38,365 nt of DNA from Gammaproteobacteria bacterium. Its GTDB lineage: Bacteria; Pseudomonadota; Gammaproteobacteria; Pseudomonadales; Azotimanducaceae. Within the stretch, counting starts at the first letter, position 1; each line of letters begins with the position of its first letter. A program made the translations under genes and the position numbers. The stretch covers positions 1 to 38,365 of the forward strand of contig VXSY01000110.1 in the NCBI GenBank assembly GCA_009837725.1, given 5' to 3'. The notes beneath the pieces are model-generated. The model was given only the letters and a program-made list of their open reading frames with translations, was not told the DNA's origin and ran no database searches. Positions 1 through 8,376 of this stretch are shown piece by piece.

Positions 1-39
1 AGAAACGACGCGATCGCGCCTTTCCTCCGGCGCAACTTT

Positions 40-1092
40 CTAGCGACCATCGCCGTGCAGTGCGACGAGGCGTTGTGCCTCCGCGAGCAGGGCGCGGCCG
101 TCATGCCCCATCGCATCCACCTTCGCCACCCAGCCGGCGACCACGGACGCGGAGGCCTTGCGCCACCGGGAGCGCTCCGCCGCATCGAGGGCCAGGATGG
201 AGTGGCCCTGCTGCGCGGCGATGTCGCGACCCGGTCGTTCGTCGTCCTGCCACAGCCGGCCGAGCCGCTTCGCGAGCGGCATTCCGGTCGTGTCGTCCAG
301 CACGTCCCTGACATCGCGCGGCAGGCCCTCGTAGCGAGCCCGGTTCATCACCAGCACGAAGGGCGTGCAGGAAAGCCCCACCTCGGTGTGGTGACGGGTG
401 ACTTCGTGCAGCCGGAACGGTCGCATGATGGTCCAGGGAATCAAGGCACCGTCCACTACCCCGCGGGAGAGCGCCTCGTACGCTTGGGGAATCGGCATGC
501 CCACCGGGATCCCGCCGAGCGCCTCGACAATGGCCGCGGCGGTCTGGGATGCAGCGCGCACCTCGAGCCCGCGCAGGTCCTCGAGCCTCTGAACCTGCCG
601 CTCCACCGTGTGAAGGTGGCCTGGCGCCGTGGCATGGAACACCAGCGGACGCGTGTCGCCGTACTCGTCGCGCATCCACTGCCGATGGAACGCAGTCAAC
701 GCCGCGCTGGTCGCCGCTGCGTCGGAGCATACGAACGGCAGCTCGAACACCTCGGTCAGCGGAAACCGGCCGGGGGAGTAGCCCGGGAGGGTCCAGGCGA
801 TGTCGACCACCCCGTCCCGCGCCTGGCCGTAGAGGTCGCCGGGTCTGCCGCCAAGCTGCATGGCCGGATACACCTGGATCGTGATGCGTCCGCCGGACCT
901 CGCAGAGACCTCGCTGGCCCAAGGCAGCAGGAACTCGGTCACGGCGATGGATTTCGGGGAGTTGAACGTGTGCAGGCGCAGTGCCACCGGCTCTGCCGCC
1001 GAACCCCACGCCGCCCAGAGGAGCCACCCGGACACGCAAGCCCCGACTGCCGATCTCGCAATCCAGTGCAAGGGCGCTCCACAACCTGACAT
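40..1092 (-). CDS. TRAP transporter substrate-binding protein, DctP family
   Basis: Periplasmic binding protein of a tripartite ATP-independent periplasmic (TRAP) carrier, which delivers a carboxylate-type ligand to a sodium-driven membrane pair. The 350-residue length is normal. A signal peptide spans about residues 1-33 (hydrophobic stretch GWLLWAAWGSAA). Family signatures follow: LRLHTFNSPKS at the mature start, ITIQVYPAMQLGG near 73-85, and LEVRAASQTAAAIVEALGG then VDGALIPW in the middle, the region that carries the ligand-binding arginine in this family. No membrane subunits lie in the window; on this strand they would fall beyond base 1, where a GGAGGAAAG ribosome-site-like string sits at 23-31. 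The ligand cannot be told from sequence. Confidence 0.93.
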   Translation of the reverse strand: MSGCGAPLHWIARSAVGACVSGWLLWAAWGSAAEPVALRLHTFNSPKSIAVTEFLLPWASEVSARSGGRITIQVYPAMQLGGRPGDLYGQARDGVVDIAWTLPGYSPGRFPLTEVFELPFVCSDAAATSAALTAFHRQWMRDEYGDTRPLVFHATAPGHLHTVERQVQRLEDLRGLEVRAASQTAAAIVEALGGIPVGMPIPQAYEALSRGVVDGALIPWTIMRPFRLHEVTRHHTEVGLSCTPFVLVMNRARYEGLPRDVRDVLDDTTGMPLAKRLGRLWQDDERPGRDIAAQQGHSILALDAAERSRWRKASASVVAGWVAKVDAMGHDGRALLAEAQRLVALHGDGR

Positions 1093-1216
1093 CCTGCCGT
1101 ATGTTCGCCGACGGGCACGATCCTTGGCAACGGTCCGAGCCCGGCAGCGCCAGACACCGCATGCATTCCCGCCGCCGAAGGCCGTTGGATGCGCCGTTGG
1201 CCAGGGAGTGACTTGG

Positions 1217-2038
1217 CTACATGCGGGCTAGGTAGTCGGTGGCTTGCTCGCGAATCTCTGGGCGGTCGTTGCCTTGGGCGAGTTGTGCCGCGGCCCAGGC
1301 GTATTCCCGAATGTAGAAGGCGGTGAGCGTTCCATGGAAGTGTCGGGAGGAGGGTGGGGGCGCGCCGATGGCTTCGCTCCAGGCGTGAACGCACGTCCAG
1401 GTCGCGTCTTGGTCCCATTCGAGGCAGGTGCAAAGGCCCAGCACGTCGAACAGCGGGTCGTTGTCGCCGGCGTGCTCCCAGTCCAGCGTGCGCCAGCCGC
1501 CCGGTGTGGACAGGACGTTCCACGGATTGAGGTCGTTGTGGCACCCCTTGATGCGCGAAGGTTGCCACGCCAGGCGTTGAAGCGCCGTTGCCGCACGGGC
1601 GTCGAGGCAGCCGGCGTCCTTCGCGGCGTGGAAGTAGGCGGCGATCACCGCATGGACGTCATAGCGCTGGATGCCGGCCGGAATCTCGCCGTGCAGGCGA
1701 GCGATGCCCATGCCGGTTTCCTCGGCGGAGGTCGGAGCCTGGGCAAGGGTCGGCGCGTCGATCCATTCGGTGATGAGGTGGCCTCTCGCCTCGTCGAACG
1801 CCACCACCGCCGGCGCCGAAGGCAATGCGAGATAGGTCGCCTCGGCGGGTCGCGGGCCGAGATTCCTTACCACGCGCACGGCATAGTTGCGTCCGTCGAC
1901 GGCAAAGCGCCAGTTGCGATTGGTGTAGCCACCGGTTAGCCAATGCATGGCGTCGAGCGGTTGCTTCTGCCAAGCCGGCACCAAGGATCGAATCACCTGC
2001 CGGGCGTGTTCCGCGTGCGCGTCGTGCTCTTCATCCAC
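1217..2038 (-). CDS. Phosphotransferase of the choline/aminoglycoside kinase fold
   Basis: Predicted cytoplasmic small-molecule kinase (APH/choline-kinase family), about 273 residues from the GTG at 2038. The Brenner motif HNDLNPWNVL (about 167-176) supplies the catalytic Asp, and LDWEHAGDNDP (about 185-195) is the metal-binding DFG-like loop. The N-terminal lobe has a TGGYTNRNWRF nucleotide loop and the strand YAVRVV, although the usual Lys is Arg. The frame stays open to 2128, but those 30 extra residues look non-coding and overlap the leader of the divergent VWA gene, so I chose the later GTG. The pattern of choline, ethanolamine or thiamine kinase-like proteins fits better than antibiotic resistance; the substrate is unknown. 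Confidence 0.85.
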   Translation of the reverse strand: MDEEHDAHAEHARQVIRSLVPAWQKQPLDAMHWLTGGYTNRNWRFAVDGRNYAVRVVRNLGPRPAEATYLALPSAPAVVAFDEARGHLITEWIDAPTLAQAPTSAEETGMGIARLHGEIPAGIQRYDVHAVIAAYFHAAKDAGCLDARAATALQRLAWQPSRIKGCHNDLNPWNVLSTPGGWRTLDWEHAGDNDPLFDVLGLCTCLEWDQDATWTCVHAWSEAIGAPPPSSRHFHGTLTAFYIREYAWAAAQLAQGNDRPEIREQATDYLARM

Positions 2039-2147
2039 GGTGCCATCATCGCCGCCAAGCCCGGCGATGCGCAAACGGGTACACTGCCAGCTTGCCCCTT
2101 GGGACGGCGCGAAGCGCCTGGTTGCCAAGGCGCGAGGTCATGGAACG

Positions 2148-2200
2148 GTTGGGGGCTGGGGCCAGCCCACTGGCGTGAGCGAGGGGGTTGGCGGCGTGGA
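2148..2200 (+). repeat. Fragment of dispersed repeat family 1, running into a start codon
   Basis: These 53 bases align without gaps to 13050-13102, sharing GGGGGCTGGGGCCAG and then GCGAGGGGGTTGGCGGCG. The right end contains the GTG at 2196 taken as the start of the VWA gene. The copy is on the plus strand here, while the copy at 13 kb is part of a longer element lying upstream of the minus-strand tctC. Confidence 0.75.
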
Positions 2201-3548
2201 CATCACCTTCACCCGCTTCGTCTCCGCGCTCAGAAACGCCGATGTCCGGGCATCGCCGGCGGAAACTCTGGTGGCCTTTGATGCCTTGCGGCAAGTGGGA
2301 GTGCGCGATCCAGAGCTCTTGCGCGATGCGCTCTCGCTGACCCTCGCCAAGACCCGCGCCGAAAAGCAACGCTTCGCGGAGACCTTCGAGCGCTTCTTCC
2401 ACCAGCTTGCCTTTCGCGAGCCGGCCAAGCGCACTTTCCTGCGTGGCGCGAATCCCGATGCCCTCTTGGCCAAGCTCGACGGGCATGTCTCGCCGGGGCT
2501 CCTTGCCACCATCGAAGACGTGCTGCGCGACGAACGTGACGACTTGGCGGCGCGGGTGCAGCAGGCCGGGGAGGCGGCCGGCGTACACGCGATTCGCACG
2601 CTGCGAGAGAAGGCCGGCGTTGCCGACGCCATCGGCCGGGCGCTGGCGCTCGACGAACTCGATGGCGCGGTGGCGGCCGGCGGCGGCCTCGATGGCAACG
2701 AGGAGACCTTGCTGCGCTACCTGCGGCAGTACTTCCGCCAGCAGATTCGCGACTACGTCGATGCCCAATACCGCCTGCATGTGGACCCCACCGGCAAACG
2801 GGCGTTGGTTGACGCCGCGCTCAAGTCGAACCTCGACCAGCTACCCATGGCGTATCGCGACGACGTGCGTCGCGTCGTCGAGAAGCTGGCGGAACGCCTT
2901 GCCCGCGACCATCGCAAGCGGCGCAAGCGAGCACAGCGAGGGACTCTCGACATCAAGCGCACCATCCGCAGCAATGTTGCCTACGACGGCGCGATCTTCG
3001 ACCTGCGCTGGCGTCGGGTGGTGCGCGAGAAGCCAACCGTGTTCGTGCTGTGCGACGTGAGCAACTCGGTGGCGAGAGTTGCGCGCTTTCTGCTCTTGCT
3101 GCTCTATGAACTCACGGACTTGCTGCCCAACATCCGCGCCTTCGCCTTCTCCAGCCACCTCGGCGAGGTGACGGACGTGTTCACGGATCGGCCCTCGGAA
3201 GAGGCGATCGCGGAGGCGCTGTTCCTCTGGGGCAAGGGCAACACGGACTACGCCCGCGCCTTCCTCGACTTTCGCGAACTGTGTGGCGCCGAACTCAGCC
3301 GCCGCAGCACCCTGATCGTGCTCGGCGACGGTCGCAACAACTACTACGATCCCCGACCCGACCTGCTGGAAGAGCTCTCGCGGCGTTGCCGCCAAACCTT
3401 CTGGCTGAATCCGGAGACGCGTGACCAATGGCGCGAGGGCGACTCCGAAATGCGCCGCTACGCCCCCCACTGCACCACCGTCGCCACCTGCAACAAGCTG
3501 CGCGACCTCGAACGCTTCGCCGACCGGTTACTCGCAACGACGCTGTAG
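2196..3548 (+). CDS. VWA domain protein of the CoxE type
   Basis: About 450 residues. The C-terminal half is a von Willebrand A domain with a metal-ion-dependent adhesion site: FVLCDVSNSV (D-x-S-x-S) near residue 285, followed by the FAFSSHLGEVTDVF strand-loop and the LIVLGDGRNNY segment. The N-terminal half is helical and charged, as in CoxE-like proteins, which usually work beside a MoxR/CoxD AAA+ ATPase in metal-cofactor or protein-complex maturation. No such ATPase is in this window, so the partner is unlinked or lost. The GTG at 2196 was chosen because the preceding frame back to 1947 is antisense to the phosphotransferase and then repeat DNA. The gene ends at TAG just before a hairpin array. 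Confidence 0.88.
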   Translation: MDITFTRFVSALRNADVRASPAETLVAFDALRQVGVRDPELLRDALSLTLAKTRAEKQRFAETFERFFHQLAFREPAKRTFLRGANPDALLAKLDGHVSPGLLATIEDVLRDERDDLAARVQQAGEAAGVHAIRTLREKAGVADAIGRALALDELDGAVAAGGGLDGNEETLLRYLRQYFRQQIRDYVDAQYRLHVDPTGKRALVDAALKSNLDQLPMAYRDDVRRVVEKLAERLARDHRKRRKRAQRGTLDIKRTIRSNVAYDGAIFDLRWRRVVREKPTVFVLCDVSNSVARVARFLLLLLYELTDLLPNIRAFAFSSHLGEVTDVFTDRPSEEAIAEALFLWGKGNTDYARAFLDFRELCGAELSRRSTLIVLGDGRNNYYDPRPDLLEELSRRCRQTFWLNPETRDQWREGDSEMRRYAPHCTTVATCNKLRDLERFADRLLATTL

Positions 3549-3560
3549 GCCCCTGGGCCA

Positions 3561-3707
3561 GCAGTTGCTTCGCAACTGCCGACGCGCCCGCAAGGGCGCG
3601 CTAGGAGGTAAGCGCCGTAGAAAACCATCGAGTCGAAGAAGGAAGCGAGCTTCCTTTCGCAGTTTTTCGCGCAAGCGAATAGCTGCCAGAGCGCCGCGAA
3701 GCGGCGC
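3561..3707. repeat. Array of five short hairpins between convergent genes
   Basis: The 160-base gap between the VWA gene and the SIR2 gene is a string of perfect short palindromes: 3561-3579 (8-bp stem GCAGTTGC), 3583-3600 (7-bp stem CGCGCCC, GCAA loop), 3639-3656 (8-bp stem AAGGAAGC), 3666-3679 (5-bp stem TTCGC, GCAA loop) and 3691-3707 (7-bp stem GCGCCGC, GAA loop). The last stem touches the stop codon of the SIR2 gene. The first two stems recur in inverted order at 8259-8298. No T-tract follows, so these are REP-like elements or RNA-stabilising structures rather than classic terminators. Confidence 0.8.
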
Positions 3708-4468
3708 TAGTTCACGCCTGTGACGTATCCCATCGTCGGCCCGATCTCCTCGTGCAGCACGAGGTCCGCGATGTTGTCGAGCGGCGTCGGCTCCCGGTTG
3801 AGGATGACGAGGCGGGCACCGCGACGACTGGCGTACTCGGGGAAGGCGGCGGCGGGATACACAACCAGCGACGAGCCGATGACGATGAAGAGGTCGCTGG
3901 CGTTGGTCATCTGTTGGGCACGGTGCATCGCCTCTTCCGGCATGGCCTGGCCGAAGGAGATGGTGGCAGTCTTGATGATGCCGCCGCAGCGGTCGCAAGG
4001 GTCGATGCGGCCGCGGGCGAGGAACTGCGCCTTGAGGTCGGCAAGCTCAAATCGTGCCTGGCAGGAAAGGCAGGCGGCGTAGCGGGAGTTGCCGTGCAGT
4101 TCGACGATGTGCTCGTCCGGGACGCCGGAATCCTGATGCAGGTTGTCCACGTTCTGGGTGATGACGCCGATGCACTTGCCCTGTTCCACCAGCTCGGCAA
4201 CGCCCAAGTGGCCTCGGTTGGGCTTGGCGTCGTCCCAGGTGGAGTCGCGGGACTCGAAGCGGCGCCGCCACGATTCCTGACGCACCTCTTCGGATGCCAC
4301 GAAGTCCTGGAACTCAATGGGCTTGATCTTGTTCCAGAGCCCCGTGCCGGGGCTGCGGAAGTCGGGAATGCCGGATTCGGTGCTGATGCCGGCGCCGGTG
4401 AAGGCGACGATTCGCGACGCATCCCGAATCATCGAGGCAAAGCGGTCGAGGTCTTGCGGACTTGCCAT
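3707..4468 (-). CDS. SIR2 family NAD-dependent protein deacylase
   Basis: Sirtuin of 253 residues that removes acyl groups from lysines using NAD. Every hallmark is visible: GAGIST (25-30) and GIPDFR (33-38) for NAD binding, TQNVDNLH (104-111), the catalytic His in ELHGN (125), two zinc pairs CLSC (133-136) and CDRC (158-161), and VIGSSLVVYPAA (197-208). I start at the ATG at 4468, preceded by GGAGGG, rather than the ATG 24 bases upstream. It is divergent from the isomerase gene at 4533 with only 64 bases between, so the two probably share a control region. The 3' end abuts a hairpin array. Confidence 0.96.
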   Translation of the reverse strand: MASPQDLDRFASMIRDASRIVAFTGAGISTESGIPDFRSPGTGLWNKIKPIEFQDFVASEEVRQESWRRRFESRDSTWDDAKPNRGHLGVAELVEQGKCIGVITQNVDNLHQDSGVPDEHIVELHGNSRYAACLSCQARFELADLKAQFLARGRIDPCDRCGGIIKTATISFGQAMPEEAMHRAQQMTNASDLFIVIGSSLVVYPAAAFPEYASRRGARLVILNREPTPLDNIADLVLHEEIGPTMGYVTGVN

Positions 4469-4532
4469 CGTGTACCCTCCGTCCAAACGCATCCTCGCAC
4501 CGTAGGCGGTGCGCCGGGCTAAAGGGAAGCAT

Positions 4533-5165
4533 ATGCAATCCGTCGAGTTCTTTTTCGACTGCAGCAGTCCGTGGACGTATCTCGGCTTCGAGCAGATTCA
4601 GCGCACGCTTGCGCCTGGAGTCGAGAGCGGCGCGGTGGAACTGGTGTGGCGGCCGTTCTTGGTGGGCGGCGTCTTCAATACCGTCAACCCGAGCGTGTAC
4701 GAGGGGCGGGCAAAGCCGGTGCCGGTAAAGGCACGGCACTACGCGAAGGACCTCGCCGACTGGGCCCGCTACGTCGGCATCCGCATCGGCTCGCCGCCGG
4801 TGTTCCCGGTGAACAGCGTCAAGGCGATGCGGGGGGCATTCTTTGCCGAGGAGCAGGGCCTGCTGGTGCCGTATGCGCGACGGGTGTTCGAGAGGTATTG
4901 GGGCGACTTGGCGGACGTCTCGCAGGACGACGTGCTCGAGGGGATCGTCGGCGAGGTGGGCCTGGAGGCAACCGCCTTCTTCGCGGCCATTCGCTCGGAC
5001 GGTTACAAGGCCCGCCTGCGCGCCAACACGGACGAGCTGATCGAACGCGGCGGCTACGGCTCGCCGACGATGTTCATCGACGGCAGCGACATGTACTTCG
5101 GCAACGACCGCATCCCGCTCGTGGCGCACCGGCTCGGACTGGCGCCGCCAGAGGGCGTTGGCTGA
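4533..5165 (+). CDS. 2-hydroxychromene-2-carboxylate isomerase-like, DsbA-fold protein
   Basis: 210 residues with the thioredoxin/DsbA fold of the HCCA isomerase-glutathione transferase kappa group. The N-terminal FFFDCSSPWTYLGFEQI carries the S-P-W-T-Y-L-G signature, with Ser where oxidoreductases have a CxxC. The C-terminal GSPTMFIDG provides the cis-proline loop, followed by MYFGNDRIPL, the family's F-G-N-D-R motif. Such proteins use glutathione to isomerise naphthalene-pathway or related intermediates; no aromatic pathway genes are nearby, so the true substrate is open. I start at the ATG at 4533, preceded by AAAGGGAAG, not the GTG at 4509. Confidence 0.88.
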   Translation: MQSVEFFFDCSSPWTYLGFEQIQRTLAPGVESGAVELVWRPFLVGGVFNTVNPSVYEGRAKPVPVKARHYAKDLADWARYVGIRIGSPPVFPVNSVKAMRGAFFAEEQGLLVPYARRVFERYWGDLADVSQDDVLEGIVGEVGLEATAFFAAIRSDGYKARLRANTDELIERGGYGSPTMFIDGSDMYFGNDRIPLVAHRLGLAPPEGVG

Positions 5166-5218
5166 TTGGGCAACATCTGCGCAAGTCCTCTCGAGGACAA
5201 GCCACGGCAAGTGTTTTC

Positions 5219-5860
5219 TCAGGACTCCCGTAGGCGGTCGAAAGCGCAGGGTTTGGGCGGGGTTCGTTCCGCCGCGAGGATCGACTCGGCGCATTGGCGC
5301 GGGGACATGGTGCCGGTGTTTACCTCCACGTCGTAGATGCAACCGGCATGCACGCCGTGCATGTGCAGGACGGCGGTGCCGGGGAAGCGGCCCGGGCGTT
5401 CGGTTTCGCGTTGGTTGAGGGTGGCCGCGTCGCAGTGGATGGCGGCGAATGTCACGCCGATGCCGGCTAGGGCTGCCAGGTAGTCGCTGAGGTAGTTGTG
5501 GTCGAGCCGCATGTCGTCCACCACCACGTCGTTGCCGACCTTGGCGAACGCGGCGATGGCGTGGCGCATTCCGGTGAGCATTCTTAAGCCCACGTCGCCG
5601 AAGTGGATCGCGGTGCCGGACACTTCGGGCTCGCTCGGTCCTCCCGGGGCGTGTACCGGCACTACGTTCAGGCCGCGGGCCCCCGGTGTGCCCTCCGGGG
5701 AGTTCAGGCCGCGGAACCGATCTGGCAGGCCGTCACGGAACTGGTCGAGGGCGACGTGCTGGATGGGCTCCGGGCGCAGTTGCTGGATCATCCGTGCGAC
5801 CGTCGTCTTGCCGGCGCTCGACGTGCCGTTCAAGAGAATGACGCGGCCGCAATCTCTCAC
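5219..5860 (-). CDS. P-loop kinase of the chloramphenicol phosphotransferase-like family
   Basis: About 213 residues from a GTG at 5860, which overlaps the stop of the PfkB gene (GTGA), so the two are translationally coupled. A Walker A loop lies near the start (LLNGTSSAGKTTVARMI, about 8-24). VVVDDMRLDH near 97-106 looks like the catalytic Asp/Walker B strand of CPT-like kinases. The fold phosphorylates small hydroxylated compounds; resistance to chloramphenicol should not be assumed. Coupling to a sugar/nucleoside kinase, and the divergent nucleoside transporter, suggest a salvage or modification step on a related substrate. Confidence 0.82.
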   Translation of the reverse strand: MRDCGRVILLNGTSSAGKTTVARMIQQLRPEPIQHVALDQFRDGLPDRFRGLNSPEGTPGARGLNVVPVHAPGGPSEPEVSGTAIHFGDVGLRMLTGMRHAIAAFAKVGNDVVVDDMRLDHNYLSDYLAALAGIGVTFAAIHCDAATLNQRETERPGRFPGTAVLHMHGVHAGCIYDVEVNTGTMSPRQCAESILAAERTPPKPCAFDRLRES

Positions 5861-6795
5861 CGTGCCAGCCACGCTGGCCGTTCCCCCCAGGCATTGGCGT
5901 AGCGCGCCGCGTAATCGTCGAAGGAATGCCGCTGCGGCCCCGGTGTCGTCAGGCTGATGGCCGCGGTCAGGGCGCCGGCGCGCATGGCGTCCGGCATCTC
6001 GGCGCCGCGCAGGCGCGCATCCACGAACCCGGCACGGAAGGCGTCGCCGCAACCCGTGGGGTCCGTTACGTCGTCGATTGCCACTACCGGCACCCGTCCG
6101 GCCTCGTGTCCGCGCTCGAACCAGAGGGCTCCGGCACTCCCCAACGTGACGATCAGGCAATCGAGCGTGGCGAGCGCTCCACCCACGTGGCTTTGCAACG
6201 TGCGGTGCTCGTACTCGTTGAGGATGACGCTCGAGGACAGCTCGGTCAGCCTTTCGCTGTCGCTCGGCTGGAAGTCGGTGAGCCCCTGGCCTGGGTCACA
6301 GAGGAAGGGGATGCCGAGCTCGACCATCACCCGGGCGGCATCGACCATGTTCTCCGGCACATCCGGGGCCAGCACGGCGTAGTCAAAGCCGCGCTCCGCA
6401 AACGCGCGCAGTCGCGGCAGGAAGTCGTGGCTCCGTGCCGGGCCGGGATAGAAGCCTGTGAACTGGTTCTGGTTTGCGTCGGTGATGACGAAGGCGTGCG
6501 ACGAGTGGGCTTCCTCCAGCATCGTGACGCCGCTCGTGTCCATTCCGAGCGCTCGTAGGTGGCAGGCAAAGTCCGGCTCGTAGTCGGCCCCTACGAACGC
6601 GAACGGCGACGGCTGCTGACCCAGCAGGGCAAGGCTGTAGGCGATGTTCATGGCGCAGCCGCCAAAGTCGCGCCGGATGTGGCTCAAGTGAATCGAAAGG
6701 TTGATGCCGTCATGGCGAGGCAAGCCGGCGAAGGTGCGCGGGTACTTAGCCGCGTAGTCGATGGCGAGTGTGCCGGTCACCAATATACGTGCCAT
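5857..6795 (-). CDS. PfkB family carbohydrate/nucleoside kinase
   Basis: Ribokinase-fold sugar kinase of 312 residues, starting at MARILVTGTLAIDY. It shows the first PfkB signature region (RDFGGCAMNIAYSLALLG, the glycine pair near residues 46-47) and the second signature DVTDPTGCGDAFRAGF near 245-260, which carries the anion hole and catalytic Asp. The N-terminal TGTLAIDY and the overall form resemble adenosine-kinase-like members. An upstream ATG at 6816 is possible, but the family begins with this strand. It is divergent from the NupC-type transporter at 6970 and overlaps the downstream P-loop kinase, making a likely nucleoside salvage unit. Confidence 0.9.
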   Translation of the reverse strand: MARILVTGTLAIDYAAKYPRTFAGLPRHDGINLSIHLSHIRRDFGGCAMNIAYSLALLGQQPSPFAFVGADYEPDFACHLRALGMDTSGVTMLEEAHSSHAFVITDANQNQFTGFYPGPARSHDFLPRLRAFAERGFDYAVLAPDVPENMVDAARVMVELGIPFLCDPGQGLTDFQPSDSERLTELSSSVILNEYEHRTLQSHVGGALATLDCLIVTLGSAGALWFERGHEAGRVPVVAIDDVTDPTGCGDAFRAGFVDARLRGAEMPDAMRAGALTAAISLTTPGPQRHSFDDYAARYANAWGERPAWLAR

Positions 6796-6969
6796 GCGGC
6801 GATGGTAGCAGGCCAACGTTCAAGGAGTGGGTAGCTCGGCCGACAGCGAGTCGGTGCACGCCGAATGCGAAGCGCCGGGCGGCATTGGGCGCGTTGATGA
6901 CGCATCGGGGCGCAGCCTGTACATTGCGGTGTTTCCGTGTCGCGGGCTTGGTGCCCGTCTGGGGGGACG

Positions 6970-8196
6970 GTGCAGGGGCTTGTGGGTCTGGTGGTCATTC
7001 TTGGGCTGGCGTGGCTCTTCTCCGAGCGGCGGCGGGAAGTGCGTGTGCTGGAGGTGGCAGTGGGTTCGGCGCTGCTATTTGCCGTGGGCTTCGTGCTCCT
7101 GAAGGTGCCGCTCATCTCCGACTCGATTCTGCTCTTGAATGCGCTGGTCGTGGCACTCGACCGTGCCACGATGGCCGGGACCGAGCTCGTGTTCGGCTAT
7201 CTCGGCAGCGATACGCATCCGTTCTATCCGGAACGGTCCATGCCGGTGATCTTCGCCTTTCGGGTGTTGCCGCAGATCCTGGTGTTCAGCGTTGTGGTGG
7301 CAATCCTCTGGTACTGGCGCGTGTTGCCGCTCGTGATTCGTGGCTTTGCCTGGGCCCTGCGCCGCGTCTTGCGCGTGGGCGGTGCTGTGGGCGTGGCTGC
7401 GGCGTCGAGCGTGTTCCTCGGCATGGTGGAAGCGCCGCTGGCGATTCGCGCCTATCTCAACCACCTGTCGCGCTCGGAGTTCTTCGTGGTGATGACCTGC
7501 GGCATGTCCACCGTTGCCGGCTCCATCATGGTGGTGTACGCGACCATTCTTGGGCCCGTGCTCGACGGTGCGCTGGGGCACATCTTCGTCGCTTCGATCA
7601 TGAGCGTTGTGGGCGCGGTGGTGATCGCGCGCATCATGATTCCCGAAACCCGGGAGGCCACGGCCGGAGACATGGCCGACTCGCTCAAGTACGACAACAT
7701 GATGGACGCGATCTCGCGGGGCACCACGGACGGCCTGCGGCTCGTTGCCTATGTCGCCTCCACCGTCATCGTGCTGGTGGCCTTGGTTGCGCTCGTCAAC
7801 CACTTGCTCGGCCAGTTCGAGGTGCTCGGGGAGCCGCTGACGGCGCAACGCATCCTCGGCTGGGCGCTGGCACCGCTGGCGTGGAGCATGGGGATTCCCT
7901 GGCAGGACGCGCCGGAGGCCGGCGCACTGCTCGGCACCAAGGTGATCCTGAACGAGCTCTTCGCCTACTTCGACTTCGCCGCCATTGCCGAGACCCTGGC
8001 GCCAGAGTCCCGCCTGATCCTTACCTATGCACTGTGCGGATTCGCCAACTTCGGCAGCGTCGGCATCCTGATCGGCGGCATCGGCGCCTTGGTGCCCGAG
8101 CGGCGCGGCGAGATGCTGGCGTTGGCGCCACGCTCGATCGTTTCCGGAACGCTGGTGGCCTGCCTGACCGGAGTGGTGGTGGGGTTAATTGGCTAG
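6970..8196 (+). CDS. NupC-type concentrative nucleoside transporter
   Basis: Inner-membrane nucleoside:cation symporter of about 408 residues. The N-terminal helices are hydrophobic (LVGLVVILGLAWLF; LLFAVGFVLLKVPL). Family motifs follow: VFGYLG and PFYPERSMPVIFAFRVLP, the gate segment SSVFLGMVEAPLAIRAYL, VMTCGMSTVAGSIMV, and the C-terminal YALCGFANFGSVGILIGG. These match the CNT core. The GTG at 6970 follows a GGGGGG string; a GTG at 6937 is an alternative. The gene is divergent from the PfkB kinase, so uptake and phosphorylation of nucleosides are probably linked. A small terminator follows. Confidence 0.92.
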   Translation: MQGLVGLVVILGLAWLFSERRREVRVLEVAVGSALLFAVGFVLLKVPLISDSILLLNALVVALDRATMAGTELVFGYLGSDTHPFYPERSMPVIFAFRVLPQILVFSVVVAILWYWRVLPLVIRGFAWALRRVLRVGGAVGVAAASSVFLGMVEAPLAIRAYLNHLSRSEFFVVMTCGMSTVAGSIMVVYATILGPVLDGALGHIFVASIMSVVGAVVIARIMIPETREATAGDMADSLKYDNMMDAISRGTTDGLRLVAYVASTVIVLVALVALVNHLLGQFEVLGEPLTAQRILGWALAPLAWSMGIPWQDAPEAGALLGTKVILNELFAYFDFAAIAETLAPESRLILTYALCGFANFGSVGILIGGIGALVPERRGEMLALAPRSIVSGTLVACLTGVVVGLIG

Positions 8197-8206
8197 GCAG
8201 GTCGTG

Positions 8207-8229
8207 CAACCCAATGGTTGTGATTTTTT
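8207..8229 (+). terminator. Short Rho-independent terminator after the nucleoside transporter
   Basis: A CAACC/GGTTG stem with a CAAT loop is followed by TGATTTTTT, eleven bases after the stop codon of the transporter gene. The stem is only 5 bp, so efficiency may be modest. Confidence 0.5.
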
Positions 8230-8237
8230 CCGTAGGG

Positions 8238-8344
8238 GACGGGCTTGTCCAGTCCCGGCGCGCCCTGACGGGCGCGTTGGCAGTTGCTGCGCAACTGCTT
8301 CGGACCACGCGCTGAACTCGGTCCGGGGCGGGGACAAGCCCGTC
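8238..8344. repeat. Palindromic MITE-like element with nested hairpins
   Basis: About 107 bases bounded by a perfect 13-bp inverted repeat (GACGGGCTTGTCC at 8238-8250; complement at 8332-8344). Inside are a CGCGCCC stem (8259-8276), a GCAGTTGC stem with TGC loop (8280-8298) and CGGACC/GGTCCG. The two inner stems are the same pair as at 3561-3600, in opposite order. It fills the gap between convergent genes and encodes nothing visible. Confidence 0.8.
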
Positions 8345-8376
8345 GCTGCAGCCGCAAACTCCGAAGCGCTCCTTGT

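Noticed and set aside
55-1089. Long plus-strand open frame over the TRAP binding protein gene
   Set aside because: It is antisense to a gene with clear family motifs, and its translation has only the Arg/Ala-rich composition of G+C-rich shadow frames.
1217-2038. Aminoglycoside resistance kinase
   Set aside because: Motifs are those of the wide choline/aminoglycoside kinase fold, and nothing points to an aminoglycoside substrate or a resistance context.
3752-4522. Plus-strand open frame of 256 codons over the SIR2 gene
   Set aside because: The sirtuin on the other strand has every active-site motif; this frame has none.
5219-5860. Antibiotic resistance gene (chloramphenicol phosphotransferase)
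   Set aside because: Only the fold is supported; translational coupling with a PfkB kinase favours metabolism.
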